This document shows positions 1-9,897 of a DNA stretch of 64,000 nucleotides, one piece after another (within the stretch, counting starts at the first letter, position 1; every line of letters begins with the position of its first letter). Source of the DNA: Limnanthes douglasii subsp. nivea (lineage: Eukaryota > Streptophyta > Magnoliopsida > Brassicales > Limnanthaceae); contig JAUPFV010000002.1 in NCBI GenBank assembly GCA_036936605.1, forward strand, positions 130,866,376-130,930,375, in the 5' to 3' direction. The notes under the pieces are model-generated. The model was not told the DNA's origin. It worked only from the letters and a program-made list of their open reading frames with translations, and did no database searches. The translations under genes were made by a program, and so were the position numbers.

Positions 1-397
1 GTATTTTTATGTTAAACTTGTCATGTTTAGGTTGCATAGAAAAATCTTTCCAAAAATTTAACAAAAATGATGGATTTAAAATAAAAAAAAAGTAAAGATT
101 TTTAAAAATATAATTGATCTCCGAATGAAGGTTTATTTTATATTTATAGCATTTAAACTATATACTTTTCCAATCATAATCATAAAGTTACATGTGTTCC
201 TAGTCATTAAATTATATGTGTCAGTTTGTTATAATCATCTAACAAACTTTCTTGAGATTCTCTTATAAAACGGAATGTGTAAATATGTGCGCGCCTGCTT
301 GATAACCTCTTATGGAATGATGATACGTGTAAATATGTGCACGTGTTTCGACTTTAAATTTAACTTTTGTCATAATCTTCAATGCAACCCTCGTCAT
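1..397. other. Left flank, no gene
   Basis: AT-rich DNA without a credible reading frame. It contains an imperfect direct repeat (GTGTAAATATGTGC at about 269 and 329). The last 50 bases end in the TTTTGTCATAA / ACCCTCGTCAT motif that continues to the right of Tat-1, so this is the left part of the degenerate tandem array in which that element sits. Confidence 0.6.
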
Positions 398-724
398 TGA
401 TGAGGCAATAAATCACCAAGCTCGAGATTAGAAATATAGATTATTAAGTGAAATAAATGTATTTGTCCTATTCTTGTATTAATTAATTGTTAGAAGAGAA
501 TATTCCCAAGTTAGGGAAAGTGAGGGATCAGGTTGTAAAAATGAAGGACCACAAAAAAAATAAGTGGGGCACCTCACCCACTATATAAGAGAGCCCTCTC
601 TTTTTTCTCGGTTGGTGAGCATTATTAAATAAATTCTCATTCTACTTTCTCTCTATACTTTTATTTCTAGTCACATAAAACACTAGATCTAAGATTCCTA
701 CTTTAGTCACATTTTAACTTCTCA
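398..724 (+). repeat. Tat-1 5' LTR
   Basis: 327-bp long terminal repeat, TG..CA ends, aligning end to end with 9568-9897. It contains a TATA box (TATATAA, 582-588) followed by a pyrimidine-rich leader. The PBS starts two bases after the LTR end. Confidence 0.95.
582..588 (+). promoter_or_regulatory. Tat-1 LTR TATA box
   Basis: TATATAA in the context CCCACTATATAAGAGAGCCC. The same context (CCCACTATATAAAGGAGCCC) occurs in the 3' LTR at about 9750-9770. This is the expected position for the Pol II core promoter of the genomic RNA. Confidence 0.75.
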
Positions 725-725
725 T

Positions 726-743
726 TGGCGCCGTCTGTGGGAA
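726..743 (+). promoter_or_regulatory. Tat-1 primer binding site
   Basis: TGGCGCCGTCTGTGGGAA just inside the 5' LTR. TGG is the expected complement of a tRNA 3' CCA end. Related sequences stand in the same place in Tat-3 (29020), in the element at 51.6 kb and in Tat-5 (53722). I cannot assign the primer tRNA with confidence. Confidence 0.85.
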
Positions 744-808
744 CGAGTGATACTTGAAGGTCACATTTTTTCCTCAAAATCACGACTAACTGAAATATAA
801 ACGACGAG

Positions 809-2520
809 ATGACTAGTGACGGGATCGAGAGAGTTTCAACCCGAAATGGATCACTGTTTGAAGGTGAGAGATTCCCCGACCACGGCCATTATGGACGGGG
901 TCGGGACAAGAGATCAACTCTAATCATCACAAGAAGACAGCTAATGGACGAGATTGTGAAGCTGAACACTGAAAAAGAAAAAGCATTGAACAAAAAAATG
1001 ATCCGAGAAAGGAGAGGCAAGGAACATATAATTGACACCGACAGAGAAGACTCTTCGGGTGAGAATCGAAACAAGAACAATTCTCGTGGCCGAGGCCGTC
1101 GGGAACTCAAACCAGTTCGGGAAGTGGAAAGAAATGTCAAGCGTCCTTCAGAACAGGATCGAGACGATTCCACTGATTTCACTACCGATGAATCCTTAGG
1201 AAGAGAATCCCAACGTAGAATCAGACACAATAAATTGACAAGGAAGAGCATATCCCGATGCAATAAAGCAAGGTTGTTCAATTCACCAAAACACAAGAGG
1301 GACAACACGAAAAAAAGTACGTCGAACTCTCATGAGAAAGAGGAAACGGTGACAAGAAGTAAGGAAGAGCGGGTAGTATTGCCTTAAGTTCAATGGCAAC
1401 CGTCAGGAAGCCAAACGCACAGGTACATGGTTAGCAGCCAGTTCGTCAATCCAAATAATGAGAGATTGTATGGGATTCCCACTGAAGGCCTCGGTGGTGG
1501 CGCTTATGGATTTTGACTCAATTGGAGAGCATCAGAATTGTCGGATGAAATATTGTCGGGACATCTCCCAAAACGATTTGACATATCAACGTTAGAAAAG
1601 TACGACGGCAAAAAAGATCCAGATAATCATTTGGAGGCCTTCAAAAAATTTATGCTGAGTTTCAACAACGACGACAAGCTTTTGTGCCGAGCTTTTTCAA
1701 TCATGTTCAAAGATCGGGCCTCAAAATGGTACAACAGGTTTCCGCAAGGGTGCGTAAAAAAATTCGGATGTTCTGAGTAATATTTCGGCAGCAATTTGTT
1801 GGAAGCAAGAGCTTCCAAGCAAATGGAGATACGATTGTCAAGTGTAGGCAGAAGGTGGGAGAAATCCTCAGGGATTGTACTAGGTGTTTCATTGATGCTA
1901 AAACAGATCTTGACCATTGCTAAGAAAACGTGGCATTAACGGGGTAGCAGTTAGGATTACTTCCGGAACCAATGGAGCAAGCTGTGACTAAGAAACATGC
2001 GTTTAATTTTTCTTCCCTTTTCGCTCAGGTGGAAAAACAAATATTGATTGAAGAGACAGAGGCATCCGAACTGGCCGCACAAATCCAGCAGAGCACGCAG
2101 GTCGTGATCGCTACTCGACAGAATACTCAGTCAAGGTATATCTCGCAACCTCAACCAATTAATACACTCCCCCCTAGTGCCCAGCCTAACCCGGTCCAAA
2201 CCCAAGTGTCTCAGGTGCAGAAGGTCAAGCAAAACAACCAAGTGGTCACCCGACCCATTTCTACAAATGGATCCGACCCGCTCAGTATATCGACCTGGCC
2301 GAATGTGTTAACCATTTACGAGAAGAGCATAAAAAATAGAATTTACCGAAAACTATTTCCAATCCCGACCCCTCGGGAGAGTAGGAATAATCGATATTGT
2401 AGATATCACGAAGACGTACGGCATGGCACAAAGGATTGTATTGCTTTGCAAAATAAAATACAGATGCTGGTGGAGAATGGGAAGTTACTTGAGTACATGA
2501 AGAAACGGGTACAACAATGA
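809..2520 (+). pseudogene. gag: Tat-1 gag (capsid/nucleocapsid), broken
   Basis: Structural polyprotein that packages element RNA in cytoplasmic particles. The frame from ATG 809 runs as a basic, charged N-terminal region (about 190 codons) to an in-frame TAA at 1385, then continues in the same frame past a TGA near 1516 into the capsid core (1538-1780). The core shows PKRFDISTLEKYDGKKDPDN and a FKDRASKWYNRFP motif typical of the retrotransposon gag family. After a further stop at 1778 and a frameshift, 1972-2520 encodes the C-terminal part with a zinc-knuckle-like CRYHEDVRHGTKDC motif. At least three stops and one frameshift make it a pseudogene. Tat-3 and Tat-5 carry clear homologues. Confidence 0.9.
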
Positions 2521-2566
2521 GCTGCGTCTGAAGAAATTATGGCTAGTACAGAAACCGGAGATAGCG

Positions 2567-3187
2567 ATGGTCATAACAAAGGTTACAGATATCTTCGATG
2601 TATCTGTAGAATACCTCGATCCTGAGGTCAATCACAATGTCATTAGAGTCATTGAAGAAGAAGTTATGGAGAGTTGGAAGAATTTAAGTAGTCTCTGCCA
2701 GTTTTTTGAGTCCCTAACATTTTTTGGAGGCGATTCAATGGCAAGAATCGCCAATTATTCACGAAAGCGGTACATCGTGAATCTGGCGACCCAATTAGAA
2801 TCTCGGACATCTCCTCATCTGCACCGGAGTCTATCACCAATCCTATACTTTGACGACGATGATATGAGGGATATAGCAGGCCCTGATGAAGACGTTGTCA
2901 TAACTAGGGCGACAATTGCGGGAGAGGAAGTTCGTCGTATACTTGTGGACACCGGAAGTTTCGCGAATATAATTTTATTTTCTACTTTTGCTCAGTTCAA
3001 GAAACCACTGGTGATCTCAATGTCAGATCGAACAATTGTTGGGTTCACAGGGTCAACGACAGTGGTAATTGGCGAATTTGAAGGCATAGTGCAGCTTGGT
3101 CACGGACCGTTTAAGAAAGAGGTCACATCTCTTTTCGTGGTTGTTGATGCACCCGCTTCGCACAATACCATTTTGGGCAGATCATAG
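2567..3187 (+). pseudogene. pol (PR): Tat-1 aspartic protease region
   Basis: Retroviral-type aspartic protease that would cut Gag-Pol. The active-site motif LVDTGSFANIIL is visible near residue 125 of this frame, with DTG intact. The segment ends in NTILGRS followed by an in-frame TAG where homologues have Trp (GRSW), a TGG to TAG change. It lies in a different frame from the gag C-terminus just upstream, and is in frame with the RT remnant that follows. Confidence 0.88.
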
Positions 3188-3640
3188 ATGTCACGAATGC
3201 ACGCGGTGACATCCATGTATCAGAGACTAGTAAACAAGGCATGCGAGAAACAGATCAGGAGAAACGTGGAAGTTTACATTTACGACATGCTCGTCAAAAC
3301 TAAGACCGACGATAACTATCTTGTTGATCTGAGAGAAACCTTTGATAGCCTAAGGGATATAAACCTCAAGCTAAACCCTGAGAAATTCTATTTTGACATT
3401 CGGTTAGGAAATTTTTTAGGTTTCTTAGTCAGCAAAAAAAGGATTGAAGCAGACCCGACCAAATTGCAAGCTTTAACTAGCATGGCACCCTCAAGGAATG
3501 TCAAAGAATTTCAGATACTGACGGGGAGGTTGGTAGCTTTAAATCGATTTATCTCCCGTTCCTCTGATAAGTGCCCCGTTTTTTCTGGTTTTGAGAAATG
3601 CTAAAGCATTCGCATGAACATCAGCTTGTGACGAGGCTTT
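3188..3640 (+). pseudogene. pol (RT): Tat-1 reverse transcriptase, core deleted
   Basis: Only the C-terminal part of RT remains. The post-protease sequence SRMHAVTSMY runs directly into YQRLVNKACEKQIRRNVEVY. In Tat-5 these two motifs are about 0.8 kb apart, so the fingers and most of the palm are deleted here. The polymerase motif reads YIYDMLVK, so the first Asp of the YxDD pair has become Tyr. The thumb segment (LNPEKFYFDIRLGNFLGFLV) is recognisable. The frame ends at 3604 and a frameshift follows. It cannot encode an active polymerase. Confidence 0.9.
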
Positions 3641-3836
3641 TGCGGGAATCAAGAGTTACTTGTCATCCCCGAACCTTTTAACAAAACCTTTGAAGGGCGA
3701 AACTTTGTTTTTGTACATTAGCGGTCTCTGATTATACAGTAAGTTCGGCTTTGGTTAGCGAGTCAAGGGTGGTCCCTAAAGCGGTTTACTTTGTAAGTAG
3801 AAGTTTACTGGAACAAGATATCTCAAGCTTGAAAAG

Positions 3837-4700
3837 ATGGTGTTGGCCCTAGTTATCGCGGCGCGAAAGATGCGACCATACTTTCAGGCTCATTCGATAA
3901 TTGTGAGAAAATCTTTTCCCCTCAAGTACGTGTTGCAACGACCAGATATCTCTGGACGAATGTCCAAATGGTCGGTCGGATTGGGTGATTTCGATATTGA
4001 TTTTGAACCACGAACGGCTATAAAGGGCCAAGTTTTAGCTGATTTCTTGGTAGAGTTTCATTCGAGCCGATCAAAAGTTGCGGAATTTCCCGAGGCCAAC
4101 AGAATAGAGGAATGGGTAGTCAGAACCGATGGAGGCTCAAATATCAGCGGATACGGGGCAAGCGTGCAGATAACCACACCTTCGGGAATAATGATGCACC
4201 AGGCAATCCATTTCGGTTTCACCGCATCCAACAACAAGGCTGAATATGAGGCCGCGCTAGCAGGTTTGAGATTGGCACAAGTATGTGGCGCTAGACATAT
4301 TCGTCTCATTAGTGATTCTCAGTTATTAATAAACCAAGCGTTGGGTGCGTCAGAAGCCAGGAAAGAGCATCTGGCTCAGTATTTGGCCGCGCTGCATGTA
4401 TTGACTGCCTCTTTTACCAAAGTTACTTACGAGAACGTTCCCAGAGCCAATAACATGATCGTGGACTCCCTCGCATCAGCTTCTTGTTCGAACAACTACC
4501 CATGGATAATAACTCAGGAAACTCCTTCAATCATTAAGAGAACAAAGCTAGACAACCGACCCGAAATCGTTTGTCAGATATCTTCGATAGCCTTTTCGGA
4601 CTCGAGAAGAGATATTATAAACTTCATAGCAGAGCGTTCCTTACCCGAGGACAGAGCATCGGCAAGAAAAATACAACAAAAATCTCGGGGATGTGTGCTT
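3837..4700 (+). pseudogene. pol (RH-aRH): Tat-1 RNase H plus archaeal-type RNase H
   Basis: An open frame runs from 3837 to 5099. It begins in the connection/RNase H part of RT (IAARKMRPYFQAHSIIVR, then FEPRTAIKGQVLADFLVEF). A second RNase H of archaeal type follows: VRTDGGSNISGYGA, ASNNKAEYEAALAGLRLA and LISDSQLLINQ supply the catalytic Asp/Glu/Asp set, and about 60 residues later comes RANNMIVDSLAS. The dual RNase H is diagnostic of Tat elements. This part is open but is separated from RT by a frameshift between 3604 and 3837. Confidence 0.9.
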
Positions 4701-5822
4701 TTGGGAGATGTACTTTACAAGAAATCTTTTAGTATACCGTTACTAAGATGTTTGGGAACAAACGAATCACAAATAATTTTGTCGAAGCTTCACAACGGAG
4801 AAGGGGCCGCTCATTGCAGCTTCAAAGCCTTGATAAGGAGGATCTTTCTTGTAGGATTCTATTGGTCGACCATAACCGCCGATGCAAAAGGCATAGTGAA
4901 AACGTGCGATACTTGTCAGAGGTTTGCAAACGTAATTCACACGCCTGTTGTTTCCATGGAATCAATCTTAGAAGGCCTGGGGAATCGATCTGGGAGGGCC
5001 ATTACCAATGACATCTGGTGGAAGGCAGATGATAGTAGTTGCAGTGGATTATTTCTCCAAGTGGGTCGAGGCCAAGCCATTATCAGGAAAAAATACTAAA
5101 GATATTATCAAATTCATATGGTCAAACATTTGTTGTAGATATGTGGTCCCTCAGAGACTCACCATGGACAACGGACCACAGTTTGATAGCAATGAAATGA
5201 AGTCATTTTTATCGTCCCATAGAATCAAGCAGTGTTTTTCGGCACCTTTCCACCTGCATGCCAATAGTCAGGTCGAGGTCACAAATCGGACTATTATAGA
5301 CGGACTAAAAAAAAACTTTGAAGGAAAAGCTGGTAAATGGCCGGACCATTTGCAGGAAGTGCTTTGGGCCTACTGCACAACTCCCCGAACGGAAACCCAC
5401 AAATCACCTTATGCTCTGGTTTATGGAATGGATGCGGTAACCCCTGCCGAGATAATTTTCCCCTCCTTCAGGGTTGGGAGCTATGATGAGAACATGAATG
5501 GAGACAAACGATCTTTGGCTCTTGACTTGGTAGAGGAAACACGAAGTCTCGCACAGTTAAATTCACTACAGTACCATACCCTGATAAGGAGTCGATACGC
5601 GTCGAGAATTCGTCGCGAGAATTTAAAGTCGGAGATATGGTTTTGAGAAGAGTTTTTCTGCACACTAAAGATAAAAGCCTCGGTAAGCTCACACCAAATT
5701 GGGAAGGTCCATATCAAGTCGTGGAAAAAGTCAAGAACGGTACCTACATGCTTCAAGACAAGCATGGGCGACTCTTGAGACTCCGGTGGAATATTGAGCA
5801 TCTAAAGATTTATTTGGATTAA
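4701..5822 (+). pseudogene. pol (INT): Tat-1 integrase, frameshifted
   Basis: DDE integrase for inserting the cDNA. The zinc-binding region (LHNGEGAAHCSF and CDTCQRFANVIHTP) is read in one frame to about 4965. The catalytic core continues in another frame: AVDYFSKWVEAK (first Asp), LTMDNGPQFD (second Asp), SQVEVTNRTI (Glu). The core frame closes at 5646. The C-terminal domain (5637-5822, LTPNWEGPYQVVEKVKNGTY, ending HLKIYLD and TAA) is read in a third frame. All three catalytic residues are present but two frameshifts break the gene. There is no chromodomain. Confidence 0.9.
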
Positions 5823-5876
5823 ATTTTCAATCTCTTTTATGATTAATTAAAACTATGTAAAAACTTTTGATCGGGG

Positions 5877-5922
5877 GTGCACTATTTCCTACCTTGGTGG
5901 TGTGAGGAGGTTTTAATGAGGC
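5877..5922 (+). other. Conserved post-pol motif of Tat elements
   Basis: GTGCACTATTTCCTACC followed by GAGGAGGTTTTAATGAGGC, between the integrase stop and the end of the antisense gene. A close copy lies in Tat-5 at 59541-59585 and a weaker one in Tat-4 at 31936-31966 (minus strand). GGTTTTAATGAGGC-like strings are common 3' of pol in plant LTR elements; the function is unknown. Confidence 0.6.
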
Positions 5923-6005
5923 ATTCATGGCAACTGATCTGTTTAATCTACAAAATATGCCTCTGCGGGCGTGAACTACGACAAAAAATATTACAACAAA
6001 CGAAT

Positions 6006-8873
6006 TCAAGCATCCCCATCGTCGGAATCGGTATCTGACATATCAGTGTCATCTCTTTCCTCATCTTCACAAACAGCACCGAGCGGGCGATTCTCTTCTA
6101 GAACATCCAACTACATCGAGCCCAATGTCAGGTCGGGAAAGTGGTTATATAGGTTTAGAACATAAGCGGCTTTAACATCAGCCACTTCCCTCTTCATTAG
6201 CTTTTTACACTTGGCGGCAAAACTGGCATTTTCAACTTTACCAAGATCCGAAAACTCATCAGTTTCCTTGGTCTTCTTTACCACAAAGTGGCGAAGAAAC
6301 TGATTCTGGACTTTCCTTCCAAGTGACCTCCTTTATTGTCATGGTCTTTCGTGACTCGCGAAAGATAAGAGCTTATGGAATTTTTCTTTGCTTGAAGAGA
6401 TGTCAGGACCGCCTCGGATTTCACACTTTCTCTTCCGCGATTTTAGTCTTATCCTCCAGAAGCTTTTTTCCGGCGTCCCTCTCTTTCAGCTCTTTCTTCA
6501 ATTCAGCTATACGTTTATTGGCATCTGACAAGTGTTGGCTCAGTTACCCTACCCGTCTCTCTTTCATTGCCAACGGTACGATCATGTTGTATAGCGATAG
6601 AGACAAGACATCATTACATTGCAAGGGAAAAGTATTTGAACTTCCAGGCACCGAAAGCACGGCAAGTTTCATCCCACTAGACGAGGCTTCGTCAGCTCTA
6701 TTTACATCAGAAGGGCCGACCCTTTTCTTCTCTGGGGTGAACTCACCAACTTCATCTTCATCGGCGATCACCACAACAGTGGAATTCTCTGCATAAAGCG
6801 CTGCTATCGCAGCAACATCCCCGGCCTTGGCACCCTCTCCATACTGATCGAAGAGAGCTGGAATAGTAGTGTTCTCGATGAACGGCAGAACCATCCCGAC
6901 CGCTCCTGACTTAGAGTCTACCTTCTTCTTCGTTGCTTTTGGCCTTTTGGCTTCATTACCATCGGCCACAGATTTCTTCATTTTCTTCTTCACCCCCCCC
7001 CCTCCTTACAACTAACCTTCCCAGCATCCGCAGCAACTAATGGCTCTTTCCTCTCAACCTCAACCTCAACCTCACCTTTATTTTCTTGCTCAGCAATTTC
7101 ATCAGACTTCGAGCGCTTACTTGGCGCCCTGTTACGCTTCAGCAAAAATAAATGCGCGTGAAGCGCGTCGGTTTTTGCCACCAAGTCCACCAAACTGGGT
7201 GGTTGGTGCAACTGTTCTGCGGTCAGAGGCTCGTTAGAGCAACGCCAAAGGTTGCTCATTATCAAGTTGGTATTCTTGAAGCATCTATGGAACGCGTGAC
7301 CCTAGTTTTTCCGAGCATAGTCTTTTAGATTTTGGAAGGTTAACTTGGCATCTTCAAAATAATCCTTTTCAACTCCTAGATATGCTCCTTGCACACTGAA
7401 ACAACGGCTCGGCTATTAAAAAACTGACGAAAATATTACCATCATGAATCCACGTGCGCAGCAGCCGCCTCGATTTCTCAGGAGTATAGGGCCGTCCATT
7501 TTCCCAACAACCGCTGACGAAAATAAATCGATGCTTCCATGAGTTGTCAACTTCCAAAAAATCATTTACTATCTTCCACGTATTTTCCAAAGAAGAATAA
7601 ATGAAAGGTAACTTTTGCGATTTAGAAAGGTCGGACATGGCGACATACTCTTCCATCGGCATGACATGGCCGGACAATCGGGAGGCCATGATGCAGGACA
7701 TTAGCGTGTACCAAGCATTGAGAGTCAGCTGGGACGGACAAAGACTAATAAGCTCAAAATACCTCATAATTTCGGGGTCCAGAGGGAGCCTGAGATCCCC
7801 AGTTGAAGAGATCGGTAACAATAATTATCTCCTAAGTCCTAACATGTAATGGTGTCTCCCCAGGAACGGGAAAATATACTTTTACGCTTTCTGGTATGCC
7901 CCACCGGATCAATAACTCGAGTTGTTCCTTCAGAGTATAATACAAGTACTTGCCTTCGTACAAGGTAATAACGTTATCCTTGCACAGAGACCGATGATAG
8001 TTGGTCGTCATCACTGCCACGATCTCATGAGTAAGAGGCTCTTTGGGAGGAACAGCAGCAACAGCCCCTTCGCTTTGGCGGCAACCTCTTTTTCTACTTG
8101 GCATCCTTCTGCGGGACCAGCTTCTAGATCAACCACGGGATCGGCCTCAACTACCACATCTGGGGTCTTATCAACAACGGTTTTTCCCCTTCAGCATCGA
8201 TGGGGTCGGCTTCTTCCAAATTTTTTGAACGAGCTGTAATTTTGGACTTGATCGAGGCGGGGTTTACAAAGCTTGAGCTACTACCGATGCGCTTATGATG
8301 GGGGTCACTCTCTTGCAGCTTTTTCAAGGATTTTATCTCTGTTCTCTGACGATCATCATCCCTTTGAGCAACCCCCCAAGGAGTAGTGGCGGTGTTAACG
8401 CCTATCCGGACACCGATAATAGTATTGGTTAGCTGCACCATTTCGGGTGTATACGATGCACTAGAAGTGCCCATTGTAAGGAACTTGGGCCGGTATATGT
8501 ATTTCAAATGCTGATCGGGAGAAGAATAATGGGCTAAATCACCAGTGGGAGTTACTGGTTTAGTGTTCGGGTGACTGGAAAGACTGGCAGGGGGGCTCAG
8601 GGTAGGATCACTCGAAGAAATAAGAATTGTTTCGGGGTTCTAGACAGCAGGCGGTTCTGGCGGCAAAAATGTTTCCAAGGGCACGAGTGACAACTGAACA
8701 GGATCGTGAGGAGGAGGAACGGATGTATATGGACTTTTGGTGGAATCCCAAATTAATCCCGCGGCACGGTATTCTTCAAGCCTATCAATAATGCTGGCGT
8801 AATCGATAAACCAGAACACAAGCTTCTTTTTCTCCTTACGCTTTCGATTTTTCTTCAGGACGTTCTTTCTCAT
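6006..8873 (-). pseudogene. Tat-1 antisense gene (copy 1), PF04195-like protein
   Basis: Gene on the strand opposite gag-pol, between integrase and 3' LTR, about 2.8 kb from ATG at 8873 (MRKNVLKKNRKRKEKK) to a TGA at 6006. Visible parts in order: basic N-terminus with KLVFWFIDYASIIDRLEEY; a Ser/Pro-rich stretch; a domain with PLDPEIMRYFELISLCPSQL and SCIMASRL (7.6-7.8 kb) resembling the 'putative gypsy-type transposon' family; FIFVSGCWENGR; an intron-like gap; a Lys-rich, nuclear-signal-like segment (KKKMKKS, KRPKATKKK); a coiled coil near 6.45-6.55 kb; and an acidic tail (DDTDMSDTDSDDGDA). Stops and frameshifts break it. Function is unknown. It converges with gag-pol, the stops lying 184 bp apart. 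Similar genes occur in Tat-5 and at 48-53 kb. Confidence 0.8.
7388..7439 (-). other. Putative intron in antisense gene copy 1
   Basis: GTAATATT donor after TTCATGATG. The acceptor is either TTTCAG (ends 7396) or GTGCAAG (ends 7388); the latter restores the frame homologous to the other copies (GAYLGVEKDYFEDAKL). At 44-52 nt it is short for a plant intron. The position matches introns of 78-83 nt in the three other copies, immediately after the WENG motif block. Confidence 0.5.
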
Positions 8874-8966
8874 AAACACAATAGTTTCTCTCTATATAAC
8901 TGCTAATGATGACTCTCTCTCACTAAAATTTCTCTCATGAAGCAAATAATGATCGAAGGGAAGGTA

Positions 8967-8975
8967 TATTTATAG
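8967..8975 (-). promoter_or_regulatory. TATA box of antisense gene copy 1
   Basis: On the minus strand CTATAAATA, in the context TGCCTATAAATATACC, 94 bp before the ATG at 8873. The antisense gene copy at 48-49 kb has TATATAAATA 85-94 bp before its ATG. This suggests that the antisense gene has its own core promoter, independent of the LTR. Confidence 0.55.
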
Positions 8976-9567
8976 GCAGCGTTGTGCTTTATATGAAGAA
9001 GTCCAAAGGAAAAGTGTCGCGAGAAGTTGAAGAGTCTCTTGGGGAAGCGTGTGATCAGACACGCTTTGAATATGAAGGTGACAAGTGGGAGCGTACATCA
9101 GCTATAAGAGGGATAGAAAATCATTGCGCTAGTCAAGTAGGTGTGCGGCGGCGTCTGAACTCGCGTGTCTATCGGGCAAGTATCACGTATACACCTGTGT
9201 CAAGGAGCGTGATGATCCATTTTTGCAGATGGACTGGATAATATTTTTTTACCCGAGTCAGGCCCATCAACCAGAATCCTAGGGTATGGTGACCCAACAC
9301 TAAGCCTTCAGAAGCATGACTGAATTTTTTCTTAAGTACCGCAAGGGTTGAAAGCAACTCAGACACAAAGGTCCCGCAATGAGAGGACCCTTAGCCGCTC
9401 TGGCGTAGAGCCTAAGATGTCAGACGACAAAATATAATTCCCGAAATGATCGCAATTTAGGATCTGCACTTAAGGCCTATATGTTCCCAAAGTAGTAACA
9501 CGCCAGAAACAACTCAAGTTGGATTACAACAAGTCTTCATTCTCAAGCTCATGAAGATTGAGGCTAC
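8976..9567. other. Tat-1 3' untranslated region with degenerate polypurine tract
   Basis: No coding frame is supported. The last bases before the 3' LTR read GAAGATTGAGG then CTAC (about 9553-9567). This corresponds to GAGAACTGGGGG plus CTAA before the Tat-5 3' LTR, so it is a decayed polypurine tract with a 4-nt spacer. Confidence 0.6.
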
Positions 9568-9897
9568 TGATGAGGCAATAAATCACAAAGCTCGAGATTA
9601 TAAATATAGATTATTAAGTAAAATAAATGTATTTGTCCTATTCTTGTATTAATTAATTGTTAGAGGAGAATATTCCCAAGTTAGGGAAAGTGAGGGACTA
9701 AGCTGTAAAAGTGGAAGGACCACAAAAGAAAAAAGTGTTGGCCACCTTACCCACTATATAAAGGAGCCCCACTTTTTCTGGGTTGGTAGGTATCATTAAA
9801 TACATTCTCTTTATACTTTCTCTCTCTACACGTTTCTCTCTAGTCACATCAAACACTAGATCCAAGATTCCTACTTTAGTCACATTTTAACTTATCA
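9568..9897 (+). repeat. Tat-1 3' LTR
   Basis: 330-bp LTR, partner of 398-724, with TG..CA ends and the same TATA context. It is followed by GCCAT, the right half of the target duplication. Confidence 0.95.

Larger units (their letters stand above)
398..9897 (+). mobile_element. Tat-1: near full-length Tat-lineage Ty3/gypsy LTR retrotransposon
   Basis: The two LTRs (398-724 and 9568-9897) both begin TGATGAGGC and end in TCA. They are flanked by a 5-bp target duplication with one mismatch (GTCAT at 393-397, GCCAT at 9898-9902). Order inside: PBS, gag, protease, truncated RT, RNase H, archaeal-type RNase H, integrase, then a long antisense gene and the 3' LTR. The second RNase H and the absence of a chromodomain place it in the Tat lineage. 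gag-pol has in-frame stops, several frameshifts and a deletion of about 0.8 kb in RT, so the copy is dead. By eye the LTRs differ at roughly a tenth of positions, suggesting an insertion millions of years old (inference). Confidence 0.95.

Noticed and set aside
889..1308. Long minus-strand frame opposite Tat-1 gag
   Set aside because: It is the shadow of the gag frame at 809-1387, with no domain and no start context.
6323..6796. 157-codon plus-strand frame in the Tat-1 3' region
   Set aside because: It lies opposite the antisense gene, whose minus-strand frame has homologues in three other copies; the plus frame has none.
398..9897. Chromovirus or Athila lineage for Tat-1
   Set aside because: There is no chromodomain after integrase and an archaeal-type RNase H is present, so Tat fits better.
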